This document shows, in pieces, positions 26,660-33,900 of a stretch of 64,000 bases of DNA. Made by a program: the position numbers and the translations under genes. The stretch's first letter is position 1. Every line of letters starts with the position of its first letter. Location of the stretch: the NCBI GenBank assembly GCA_017960605.1, contig JAGCYV010000001.1:17900-81899 (forward strand), in the 5' to 3' direction. A model generated the notes under the pieces. It did not search any database. It was not told the DNA's origin and saw only the letters and a program-made list of their open reading frames with translations. The stretch comes from Bacteroidales bacterium (GTDB taxonomy: Bacteria; Bacteroidota; Bacteroidia; Bacteroidales; P3).

Positions 26660-27154
26660 ATGAGTAAGATGAAATATTTTAAAAACATTGGATACGGAGT
26701 ATTGATTCTTTGTGTTTCCGCTTTGATATTTGAGCTTTGGGGTTGGCGGGGTATCATTATATGAGCCATTGTGTGTGCCGGTGTATGTGTTGTTTTGGTT
26801 GCATTTATCAGTCTATTCATATATGGATTTCGCAGTGTATTTGTATACAACAACAAAGAGATAGGCCAAACAATAAAGGGGTTTCTGGGGTATGACTTTG
26901 GAAAAGAATACGATGTTTTATTAAATGAAACGAGGGTTCATGGAGATAGACCGGTACATTTTCAGATAAAAATATTCAAGGATGCTATAGAAGGAGTTGT
27001 GGATTACTGTAACAATTCGCGCGCGGGAAAACGCACCTCCGAGGGTTACGAAAAAACTGTTGAATACAAGTGTGGCGAATATGTAGAAAGAAGGGAGCGT
27101 TTGGTAGTTAATTACAAAGATTGTACAATGGATTTTTATGGATTATCCTATTGA
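26660..27154 (+). pseudogene. Two-TM protein gene with an in-frame TGA
   Basis: A single frame runs from ATG (MSKMKYFKNIGYGV) to the TAG-free end at SY, interrupted once by TGA at 26762-26764. Before it is one membrane segment (VLILCVSALIFELW). Directly after it the frame resumes with a second one (VCAGVCVVLVAFISLFIYGF) and a soluble domain of about 105 residues. The reading IIIWAIV would be restored by TGG. The simplest view is a nonsense mutation of a 164-residue gene. Alternatively translation restarts at the GTG at 26771. The family is not recognised. Confidence 0.7.
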
Positions 27155-27181
27155 AATATGGAATAATGCCGCAAGTGCAAT

Positions 27182-28156
27182 ATGAAGGAAAAAATAATTC
27201 TTAACAAAGGAAAAATTAAAAAACTCCTGAAAACCGACTTGGATTTGGGTGTTCGGGAGATAAAAGCATGCAGATGTGATAGACCCTGTTGGTCAATAGA
27301 ACGGAAGAACCAACGTGTTGATGTGGAGCTGAGAGATGTTAGGGTTGAGGGGAATCTGGATAGTCCAGCCATATACAACCTAAGGATATGTAATGTCTCT
27401 ACTGAAAACCGAGAAATGATTGCATTGGCTATCCGATACTACTTTCATGTCGAAATCGACACAAGCACGTTGTCAATAAAAGAAGTTGCCACTTTGGTGA
27501 ATGATGTTAATAAGGCACCGACCTATATAAAAACAGTATTGCTGGATATCACAGACACGGGTTATAGATTCTGCTCCGAAGCGAGGTTTAATATCACGAG
27601 CATAGATGACATCTTGGAATGTTATTATGCCATTAGATTCACCGTGCACCGTGCTGCATCAAGCACCATCATGAAGATTAAATACTATCTCCAGAATAAA
27701 AATCAATTCGACTGGGAGAAGAAAAGCGTGGAACGAAAGGATATTGAGAAATACGACAACCGCTTCACGTTGATCCAAAACCAAACGACTGCACAACAAT
27801 CATTATACCCATTAAAGAAATCCATATCCACGAATAGGTTGTGGTTCTATATTCGGATAGCAATGGCCACAGGAGCCGTCGTTCCGTGGATTATCCTTAT
27901 CGTTCCGAGATTCTTTGGCAAATACGCACCAGATCCGTACGGGTTAATGGTAGGCTCTATGGGATGTGCTATTGTTTTCTTTGTCTTGTTGGCAATATAT
28001 TTCCTCAAAAGAAACAAATCCTGGACAATAAAGATAAACCTAAAGCATTGGGCAATAAAAACGCTGTGTGTGATAGGCTGCTTGTTGGCAATCCTATTAT
28101 GCTTGTCGTTTGTAAACAGTATCTTTGAAATGTTGTTCTGTACCACGATTTTATAG
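27182..28156 (+). CDS. Protein with N-terminal soluble and C-terminal three-TM domain
   Basis: 324 residues. The first 200 residues are soluble, starting with a basic KKLLKTDLDLGVREIKAC segment. Three membrane segments follow (about 221-242, 254-276 and 291-313). No family recognised. It is 27 bp after the broken gene and 12 bp before another membrane protein, all AT-rich, so it belongs to the island and may form a membrane complex with its neighbour. Function unknown. Confidence 0.65.
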   Translation: MKEKIILNKGKIKKLLKTDLDLGVREIKACRCDRPCWSIERKNQRVDVELRDVRVEGNLDSPAIYNLRICNVSTENREMIALAIRYYFHVEIDTSTLSIKEVATLVNDVNKAPTYIKTVLLDITDTGYRFCSEARFNITSIDDILECYYAIRFTVHRAASSTIMKIKYYLQNKNQFDWEKKSVERKDIEKYDNRFTLIQNQTTAQQSLYPLKKSISTNRLWFYIRIAMATGAVVPWIILIVPRFFGKYAPDPYGLMVGSMGCAIVFFVLLAIYFLKRNKSWTIKINLKHWAIKTLCVIGCLLAILLCLSFVNSIFEMLFCTTIL

Positions 28157-28168
28157 CCCTAAAGAAAC

Positions 28169-28648
28169 ATGATTTTGAAGACTGAAAAGATAATAGCTTG
28201 TGTCGCGTGGACACTACTACAAATCGTGGCATATATTGTTGTAAGGTTTGTCGAACCGATTATGATGGAGACTCTAATGCCGAAGAATCAATGGTATTGC
28301 ATCAAACCGCCGGTATTGTCTTTTCTCGGCGTAATGGAGAACATTGTATTGATTGCCGTTTTTGCGGTGGTAGTGGTAGGAGAGGTTATACTCATTCGTC
28401 ACGAATATGGCAGCAAGAAGTTTTGGAAACACACTGCAATCTGGTACGCGGTATATGTGGTGCTGATCGTCGGAATGACCATTGGGGAAGGAATTAATTT
28501 CAACGTGCTTGGCGACCCGCTTATCATACCTCTCACAATCGCCATCTGCCTATATCCTGTGATTGCACTGCTAGAACTGATGCTGGTTATATCTATAGCA
28601 CGGTGGGTAAAAAATCTAATGCTCAAAATCACGAATAGTCATGTATGA
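28169..28648 (+). CDS. Four-TM membrane protein
   Basis: 159 residues, almost entirely hydrophobic, with four membrane helices (about 8-30, 48-72, 88-110 and 116-145) and few charged residues. No family recognised. It overlaps the start of the next gene by eight bases, indicating coupled translation. It may work with the preceding three-TM protein. Confidence 0.65.
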   Translation: MILKTEKIIACVAWTLLQIVAYIVVRFVEPIMMETLMPKNQWYCIKPPVLSFLGVMENIVLIAVFAVVVVGEVILIRHEYGSKKFWKHTAIWYAVYVVLIVGMTIGEGINFNVLGDPLIIPLTIAICLYPVIALLELMLVISIARWVKNLMLKITNSHV

Positions 28649-29297
28649 AATAATAAAATTAGACAGTAAGAACTATAAACAATATGCTCCTTTTGATATT
28701 GTCGCTTTTCGTGATGTATATGAGGTTATTGATAGGTCAAAAAGGGTATTCGATTTGGTGACTGCTGAAAAGAAGCATCGTGCTCCATTATATGAGTTAT
28801 TTCATTTCCCTAAGAGAGTTTCTTTTTATGACACAATCGATGACAGTACGTGGAAACCGATTTATTTGGGGAATGGTCAAGGAATCAGAATGCACTATTC
28901 TATCAGTTATGAGTTCTCGAAGCGTACGGATGGAATGCAGTCAGATGAACTGAGGAAAAAATGGCGTGAGATTGTTATAGGTATTATTAATGATATGCAG
29001 CAATACGATATTTTTGAGTACAGTGATATGCCCGAAAATGAATATGCACAAGTAAAAAAAGTAAATGAGTATGAACGACTGAAGTCGAAAATACACATTG
29101 GTGATAGTTATTCTGACATCAAAGCCAAGTTGCCGTCGGTGATGACGCTCTATGACGTGCAGGGCCGGAAGATGCTCGAGATGAAAGCCAACAGCGAGAG
29201 TGAGAAAATCTTTGTGGGCGACCTTCCGCGAGGCATCTATATGCTGCGTGTGGCGAACGCTGGCGGAACGACGCTGCACAAGGTGATTCTCGAATAA
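28641..29297 (+). CDS. Chimeric gene: island protein fused to a T9SS sorting tail
   Basis: 218 residues. The first 160 are AT-rich, without a signal peptide, and not recognised. The last 54 read VMTLYDVQGRKMLEM...LPRGIYMLRV and end in KVILE, the last strands of a type IX secretion C-terminal domain, in GC-rich codons. Cargo proteins need a signal peptide, which is lacking, and the tail is shorter than the usual 70-80 residues. The likely history is that the island inserted into, or replaced most of, a T9SS cargo gene and left its 3' end fused in frame. A strong terminator follows. Confidence 0.75.
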   Translation: MYEIIKLDSKNYKQYAPFDIVAFRDVYEVIDRSKRVFDLVTAEKKHRAPLYELFHFPKRVSFYDTIDDSTWKPIYLGNGQGIRMHYSISYEFSKRTDGMQSDELRKKWREIVIGIINDMQQYDIFEYSDMPENEYAQVKKVNEYERLKSKIHIGDSYSDIKAKLPSVMTLYDVQGRKMLEMKANSESEKIFVGDLPRGIYMLRVANAGGTTLHKVILE

Positions 29298-29339
29298 TAG
29301 ACCCGTGATTGCATGCTCGTTGAGAGCAATATAAACAGT

Positions 29340-29368
29340 GGGCCGCCCGGAAGGGCGGCCCTTTTTTT
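29340..29368 (+). terminator. Rho-independent terminator after the island
   Basis: Perfect GGGCCGCCC/GGGCGGCCC stem with a GGAA loop followed by seven T. It ends transcription of the island genes and the T9SS tail, and probably belonged to the disrupted core gene. Confidence 0.92.
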
Positions 29369-29478
29369 ACTCAGGTAATAGAACACGGATTATTCCGCGA
29401 TGCCGGAATGCAGGAAGCAAGGGGTGCAGATAGAGGTGTTCAGGACTGTCAGAAATTAAGAAGGGACCGATAAAGGTT

Positions 29479-30879
29479 TTATCCCACAATCTCGCCGATG
29501 AGGTCGTTCTCTAGGGCGTCGGTGATGCGGACGGTGACGAAGTCGCCGGGGGCGGGGGCGATTGCTTGATTGCTTGATTGTCTGATTGTTTGAGTGGGGA
29601 TGAGGACTTCGTCATCGACTTCGGGGCTGTCGTACTGGGTGCGGCCGACGATATACTCGTCTTCTATGCGGTCGATGAGGCACTGGTATTCTTGGCCGAC
29701 GCGGGCCTGGTTCTTCTCGAGGGAGATGGCTTCCTGGATCTCCATCAGCTCGCTGACACGCCGCTGCTTGACCTCCTCGGGCACGTCGTCGGCAAGGGCG
29801 TAGGCCGCGGTGCCTTCCTCGGGGGAGTAGGCAAAGCAACCCATGCGGTCGAAGCGTGCGGTGCGGACGAAGTCTTTCAGCTCCTTGAACTCGGCTTCGG
29901 TCTCGCCGGGATAGCCGACGATGAGGGTGGTGCGGATGGCGGCGTCGGGCAGCTGCGTGCGGAAGCGTTCCAGCAGGCGCAGGGTGCCCTCGCGGTCGAT
30001 GCCGCGCTGCATGGAGTCGAGGATGCGGCTGTTGATGTGCTGGAGGGGGATGTCGATGTAGTTGCAGATGTTGGGGTGCCGGGCGATGGCGTCGATGGCG
30101 TCGAGCGGGAAGGAGGAGGGGTAGGTGTAGTGGAGCCGTATCCACGGGGCGCCGCTTTCGTCGGCCAGGCGGTTGAGCAGGTCGCCCAGGGCCCGACGGC
30201 GGTAGAGGTCGAGGCCGTAGTAGGTGGTGTCCTGCGCGATGACGATGAGTTCTTTCACGCCGTCGGCGACCATGCGCTTGGCTTCATCGAGGAGCTCCTC
30301 GACGGGCCGCGAGCGGTGCGGGCCGCGGATGAGGGGAATGGCGCAGTAGGAGCAGCTGCGGTTGCAGCCCTCGCTGATCTTGAGGTAGGCGTAATGCCTG
30401 GGGGTGGACTGCAAGCGCGGGAATTGGGAATTGAGAATTGAGAATTGAGAATTATCGCTTGCGCAAGCAACTTTTTTAATTTCCAATTTTAAATTTTCAA
30501 TTAACTGGCCCCACTGGCTGAAGCTGTAGAAGGCGTCGATCTCGGGCAGCTCTTCGCGCAGCTCTTTCTCATAGCGCTGGACGAGGCATCCGACGGCGAT
30601 CAGTCGGCACGGCTTGCGGCTGCGCTTCTTGAGGGCAATCTGCTCGAGGAGGGTGTTGACGGACTCCTCTTTGGCGTCGCCGATGAAGCCGCAGGTGTTC
30701 ACGATGACGATGTCGAAGTGGGGTGACTGGGTGGCCGGGTGACTGGGTGACTGGGTGGCCGGGTGACTGGGTTGGCCGTCGAAATAGATGTCGAAGCCCG
30801 CCTTCCGCAGCTGGCCGGCAATGTGTTCGGAGTCAACGATATTCTTCGAGCACCCGAGGGTGATAATGTTGATTTTCAT
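29479..30879 (-). CDS. rimO: Ribosomal protein S12 methylthiotransferase RimO, with three repeat-derived inserts
   Basis: 466 residues. It adds a methylthio group to an aspartate of ribosomal protein S12. The MTTase cluster cysteines are Cys10, Cys63 and Cys98. The radical SAM cluster is Cys172-x3-Cys176-x2-Cys179. A TRAM domain ends the protein. Three inserts not expected in the family are read from tandem repeats: residues 37-54 (PSHPATQS units), about 128-157 (NSQFSIL units) and 429-440 (RQSSNQAI). All lie between conserved blocks, so the enzyme may still work. It is last in a long minus-strand operon. Confidence 0.93.
   Translation of the reverse strand: MKINIITLGCSKNIVDSEHIAGQLRKAGFDIYFDGQPSHPATQSPSHPATQSPHFDIVIVNTCGFIGDAKEESVNTLLEQIALKKRSRKPCRLIAVGCLVQRYEKELREELPEIDAFYSFSQWGQLIENLKLEIKKVACASDNSQFSILNSQFPRLQSTPRHYAYLKISEGCNRSCSYCAIPLIRGPHRSRPVEELLDEAKRMVADGVKELIVIAQDTTYYGLDLYRRRALGDLLNRLADESGAPWIRLHYTYPSSFPLDAIDAIARHPNICNYIDIPLQHINSRILDSMQRGIDREGTLRLLERFRTQLPDAAIRTTLIVGYPGETEAEFKELKDFVRTARFDRMGCFAYSPEEGTAAYALADDVPEEVKQRRVSELMEIQEAISLEKNQARVGQEYQCLIDRIEDEYIVGRTQYDSPEVDDEVLIPTQTIRQSSNQAIAPAPGDFVTVRITDALENDLIGEIVG
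29560..29595 (-). repeat. Octamer repeat inside rimO (C-terminal)
   Basis: Units GATTGCTT, GATTGCTT, GATTGTCT and GATTGTTT on the plus strand. It encodes the RQSSNQAI insert just before the last TRAM strands of RimO. Confidence 0.85.
30419..30503 (-). repeat. Heptamer repeat with inverted arms inside rimO
   Basis: The left arm has GAATTGA units and the right arm AATTTTC/AATTTCC units, all 7 bp and mutually complementary. They flank the palindrome GCTTGCGCAAGC. The whole hairpin is translated as an insert in RimO upstream of the radical SAM cysteines. Confidence 0.85.
30721..30770 (-). repeat. Octamer repeat inside rimO (N-terminal)
   Basis: Six 8-bp units alternating GGGTGACT and GGGTGGCC. 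Read in frame as PSHPATQS-type units between the first two conserved blocks of RimO. Confidence 0.85.
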
Positions 30880-30881
30880 TG

Positions 30882-30993
30882 GGGTGACTGGGTGGCTGGG
30901 TAACTGGGTGGCTGGGTAACTGGGTAACTGGGTGGCTGGGTAACTGGGTGGCTGGGTAACTGGGTAACTGGGTGGCTGGGTAACTGGGTGGCT
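30882..30993 (-). repeat. Octamer array between ftsY and rimO
   Basis: About fourteen 8-bp units of two kinds, GGGTAACT and GGGTGGCT, in an irregular order. It fills the whole gap between the ftsY stop and the rimO start and is the same family as the array inside rimO. Confidence 0.9.
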
Positions 30994-30998
30994 GATAG

Positions 30999-31952
30999 TT
31001 ATTCGAAGAGGGAATCGACGAACTGGTCGGGGTCGAAGAGCTGGAGGTCGGTCATCTTCTCGCCGAGGCCGATGTAGCGGACGGGCACCTGGAACTGGTC
31101 GGAGATGCCGATGATGACGCCGCCTTTAGCGGTGCCGTCGAGTTTGGTGAGGGCCAGCGCATTGACGTCGGTGGCGGAGGTGAACTGACGGGCCTGTTCG
31201 ACGGCGTTCTGTCCGGTGGAGGCGTCGAGGACGAGGAGCACCTCGTGGGGGGCGTCGGGCAGCAGCTTCTGCATGACGCGTCGTATCTTGGTGAGCTCGT
31301 TCATGAGGCCCACCTTGTTGTGGAGGCGTCCGGCGGTGTCGATGATGGCGACGTCGGCGTGACGGGCGATGGCGGCGGCGAGGGTGTCGTAGGCCACCGA
31401 GGCGGGGTCGGCGCCCATGCCCTGCTGGATGATGGGCACTCCCACGCGGTCGGCCCAAAGGGTGAGCTGCTCGACGGCGGCGGCACGGAAGGTGTCGGCG
31501 GCGCCGAGGATGACCGAGCGGCCTGCCTGCTTGTACTGATAGGCGAGCTTGGCGATGGTGGTGGTCTTGCCCACGCCGTTCACGCCCACCACGAGGATGA
31601 CGTAGGGAGCGGCGGGGAGCGGCGCGTCGAAGGAGGCGGGCAGCTTGGTGTCGGGCCGGCGCAGGAGCTGCGCTATCTCGGCCCGCAGGATGGAGTTGAG
31701 CTCGGAGGTGGAGATGTATTTGTCGCGACGGATGCGCTGCTGCAGTTTCTCGATGACTTTCAGGGTGGTCTCGACGCCCACGTCGGAGGTGATGAGGGTC
31801 TCCTCGAGGTTGTCGAGGACTTCGTCATCGACGGTGGATTTGCCGAGGATGCTCTTGGTCAGTTTCTGGAAGAAGCTCTCTTTGGTTTTGGCCAGCCCGT
31901 TGTCGAGGGTGGCCCGCTCTTCGGTGCGTTCTTTCTTGCTGAATAATCCCAT
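30999..31952 (-). CDS. ftsY: Signal recognition particle receptor FtsY
   Basis: 317 residues. It lacks the long acidic N-terminal domain of E. coli FtsY, as is common in Bacteroidetes. The NG domain has the P-loop GVNGVGKT (123-130), DTAGR (205-209) and TKLDG (269-273). With SRP it delivers nascent membrane proteins to the translocon. It lies seven bases after the thioredoxin gene and, past an octamer array, before rimO. Confidence 0.97.
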   Translation of the reverse strand: MGLFSKKERTEERATLDNGLAKTKESFFQKLTKSILGKSTVDDEVLDNLEETLITSDVGVETTLKVIEKLQQRIRRDKYISTSELNSILRAEIAQLLRRPDTKLPASFDAPLPAAPYVILVVGVNGVGKTTTIAKLAYQYKQAGRSVILGAADTFRAAAVEQLTLWADRVGVPIIQQGMGADPASVAYDTLAAAIARHADVAIIDTAGRLHNKVGLMNELTKIRRVMQKLLPDAPHEVLLVLDASTGQNAVEQARQFTSATDVNALALTKLDGTAKGGVIIGISDQFQVPVRYIGLGEKMTDLQLFDPDQFVDSLFE

Positions 31953-31959
31953 GACGTTC

Positions 31960-32553
31960 CTATTTTAATGCTTTCTCCATCTGTGGACGTATCTCCTTGT
32001 CGAAGATCTGGCTGTAACGCTCGAAGGGGTAGCGGTCGCAGTCGCCCGAGGCGAAATACCAGAGGATGACGGTGAACTCGGCGGCGGAGTAGAATCCGGG
32101 GATGGCCTGGAAGGGTTTGCCGTTGGCGCGGTAGAGGCAGTAGGTGGGGTAGCCCCTCAGGCCGGCGGCGAACTCGTGCTGCGGGCTGCGTCCCCGTCCG
32201 GGGTTGTAGGTATGGCCGAACCAGGTGACGGCTTTCGGGCTTTCGGCGTTGAACTTGACGGGATAGTAGTAGCGGTTGAGGATCTTGGCCACGGTGGGGT
32301 CGGTGAAGGTCTCGCGGTCCATCTTCTTGCAGTAGCCGCACCAGACAGTGTAGAAGTCGATGAAGTAGAGTTTGTCGCCGATCTGGGCTTTGGAGGCCTC
32401 CTCGATGGAGTGCCACTTGACTTGGGCCTGTGCGGAATTGAGAATTGAAAAATGAAAATTGAAAATTATGCAGGCGCAGAGCAGCAGACGCTTTGTCAGC
32501 CGTGAGACGTTTGTAGAAGGAATCCTCTCCGCGAGGATGCGTTTACCATTCAT
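31960..32553 (-). CDS. Exported thioredoxin-fold protein
   Basis: 197 residues. Signal peptide (core IIFNFHFSILNS, cleavage after AQA), then a thioredoxin-like domain with WCGYCK (Cys72, Cys75), as in DsbD-gamma/thioredoxin_7 proteins that reduce or isomerise periplasmic disulfides. The 5' end overlaps the SpoIID-like gene. The ATG at 32553 is chosen; one at 32571 would add six residues. The signal core is encoded by a GAATTGA-type heptamer repeat. Confidence 0.85.
   Translation of the reverse strand: MNGKRILAERIPSTNVSRLTKRLLLCACIIFNFHFSILNSAQAQVKWHSIEEASKAQIGDKLYFIDFYTVWCGYCKKMDRETFTDPTVAKILNRYYYPVKFNAESPKAVTWFGHTYNPGRGRSPQHEFAAGLRGYPTYCLYRANGKPFQAIPGFYSAAEFTVILWYFASGDCDRYPFERYSQIFDKEIRPQMEKALK
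32434..32468 (-). repeat. GAATTGA heptamer repeat in the thioredoxin signal peptide
   Basis: Five near-perfect 7-bp units (GAATTGA, GAATTGA, AAAATGA, AAATTGA, AAATTAT). On the coding strand they give the FNFHFSILNS part of the signal peptide, with the same family peptide as in rimO. Confidence 0.85.
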
Positions 32554-33868
32554 ATTGCCAGTCTTTTTCATTGTCTTGTTCCGATTCGATATAGATTTCT
32601 TCGCGTTCCTCGCGGTCGCGGACGCGGAAGAGGCGGCCCAGCCAGTCGTCTTTCTTGGAGCGCACCTGGGTCTGCCGGTTCTTGTCCTCCTCGATGATGC
32701 GGGCCAGCTGGGTGGTGTAGTTCTCGATGTAGTTGCGGTTGGACGCGGGGTCGTGATAGAGGACGGCGCCGGTGTAGTAGTGACGGAGGATGCTGTCGTA
32801 GGAGTAGCCGAGATCGACCATGCGGATGGTGCCTTCCTGACTGAGCCCGACGCCGTGTCCGTAGCCGTGTCCGTGGAGGACGACGGAGCGTGAGGCGCTA
32901 TCGACCGAGATGGAGAAGAAGGTGGATTTGAGCTGGAAATCGACGCGGATGCGGGTGAGCGGGATGCCAAGCAGGCGCACCTTGCGTTCGGGCTGCGAGA
33001 AATGGAGCAGGCTGTCGAGGTTGGCGCTGTCGCCGATGTCTATCTTGTGGGTCTTGCTGAAGTAGTTGAGCCAGCGGTCGAGGGTGATGGTCTTCACCCA
33101 GTCGCTCTGCCGCATGCGGAGGGAGAAGGTGTCGGGCACGGAGCGCAGGTAGGGGAGTGCCGAGCGCCAGACGTCTTCGGAGTTGGCGGTTTGCCCGCCG
33201 GAGTTGGAGTGGAAGGGGGTCTCGATGAGGCGTCCGGCGGAGTCGGTGAGAGTCTCGCCGCTGCTTTGGATGGCGCCCATCATGATGTCGGGCCGGATGC
33301 AGCGGTTCTGATAGGCCTGGCAGTGGACGAAGTCGCAGAAGTTGTAGCCGTCGGCCTGGTGCTTGTTCATGTTGCGGAGGGCCCAGGTGCGGCTGATGAT
33401 GGCCTGGATGCGGAAGATGTCGGTCTGCGAGCCGTAGATCTCGCTCTGCACCACTCCGGCGATATAGGTCTCGAACTCCACATCGTTAATGATGAGGAGG
33501 GTGCCGCTCTTGGCGGGGGTGATTTCGAGGCTGCCCTCATAGGTGCGCTGCTTGCAGCGTTCGGGATTCAGGCAGAGGATGCAGGCGGTGTCGGTGGCTT
33601 CGAGGCGGACGGTGGAGAAGAGGCCATAGTCGTCGTCGTTCACGCTGACGTGCAGCTTCTTGCCCTCGTGGCGGATGAGGACCGAGCGTCCTTCGCCCAC
33701 CATATCTTCGAGCAGGCCGTCGTCGCCGTAGAGGTTGTAGTAGCCGAGGTCGAAGGAGACGTTGAGGGTGGAGATGTCGTTGCCGGAATAGAGTCGCACC
33801 CGCACATTCTCCGCACGAAGGAGGGAGCAGGACAGGAGGAGGAGCAGTATGGGCAACAGGCGCTTCAA
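32543..33868 (-). CDS. SpoIID/LytB-domain protein
   Basis: 441 residues. Signal peptide (KRLLPILLLLLSCSLLRAE), then a SpoIID/LytB domain with ISRTWALRNMNKH, FHSNSGGQTANSEDVW and HGYGHGVGLSQEG near residue 355. SpoIID is a lytic transglycosylase acting on denuded glycans; non-spore-formers have related wall enzymes. The only usable start is a TTG, inside the edge of a heptamer repeat between this gene and lpxB. A charged C-terminal tail of about 60 residues is not part of the domain. Confidence 0.86.
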   Translation of the reverse strand: MKRLLPILLLLLSCSLLRAENVRVRLYSGNDISTLNVSFDLGYYNLYGDDGLLEDMVGEGRSVLIRHEGKKLHVSVNDDDYGLFSTVRLEATDTACILCLNPERCKQRTYEGSLEITPAKSGTLLIINDVEFETYIAGVVQSEIYGSQTDIFRIQAIISRTWALRNMNKHQADGYNFCDFVHCQAYQNRCIRPDIMMGAIQSSGETLTDSAGRLIETPFHSNSGGQTANSEDVWRSALPYLRSVPDTFSLRMRQSDWVKTITLDRWLNYFSKTHKIDIGDSANLDSLLHFSQPERKVRLLGIPLTRIRVDFQLKSTFFSISVDSASRSVVLHGHGYGHGVGLSQEGTIRMVDLGYSYDSILRHYYTGAVLYHDPASNRNYIENYTTQLARIIEEDKNRQTQVRSKKDDWLGRLFRVRDREEREEIYIESEQDNEKDWQYEW

Positions 33869-33900
33869 GGTGTTCAGTGTTTAGTGTTCAGTGTTAAGTT
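33869..33900 (-). repeat. GTGTTCA/GTGTTTA heptamer repeat at the lpxB end
   Basis: Four 7-bp units GTGTTCA, GTGTTTA, GTGTTCA, GTGTTAA. It encodes the last residues of LpxB (NLTLNTKH), contains its stop, and abuts the TTG start of the SpoIID-like gene. Confidence 0.85.

Larger units (their letters stand above)
22160..29130. other. AT-rich accessory island
   Basis: Codon use and base composition change from the GC-rich core on both sides to clearly AT-rich here. The left edge lies in the repeat-filled gap after the riboswitch region. The right edge falls inside the chimeric gene at about 29130, where a GC-rich T9SS tail begins. No integrase, transposase, tRNA or terminal repeat is visible, so the entry mechanism is unknown. 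Confidence 0.7.

Noticed and set aside
26762-26764. TGA read as selenocysteine
   Set aside because: No SECIS-like hairpin is evident after the codon, the flanks are membrane helices, not a redox motif, and no selenium genes are in the window. A nonsense mutation is simpler.
22160-29130. Prophage or integrative element
   Set aside because: No integrase, transposase, structural phage gene, relaxase or attachment repeat is visible.
28641-29297. Genuine T9SS-secreted protein
   Set aside because: There is no signal peptide and the tail is truncated, so export by T9SS is not expected. It reads as a fusion remnant.
30882-30993. Possible CRISPR array
   Set aside because: Units are only 8 bp, directly adjacent, with no spacers and no cas genes. 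It is a simple tandem repeat.
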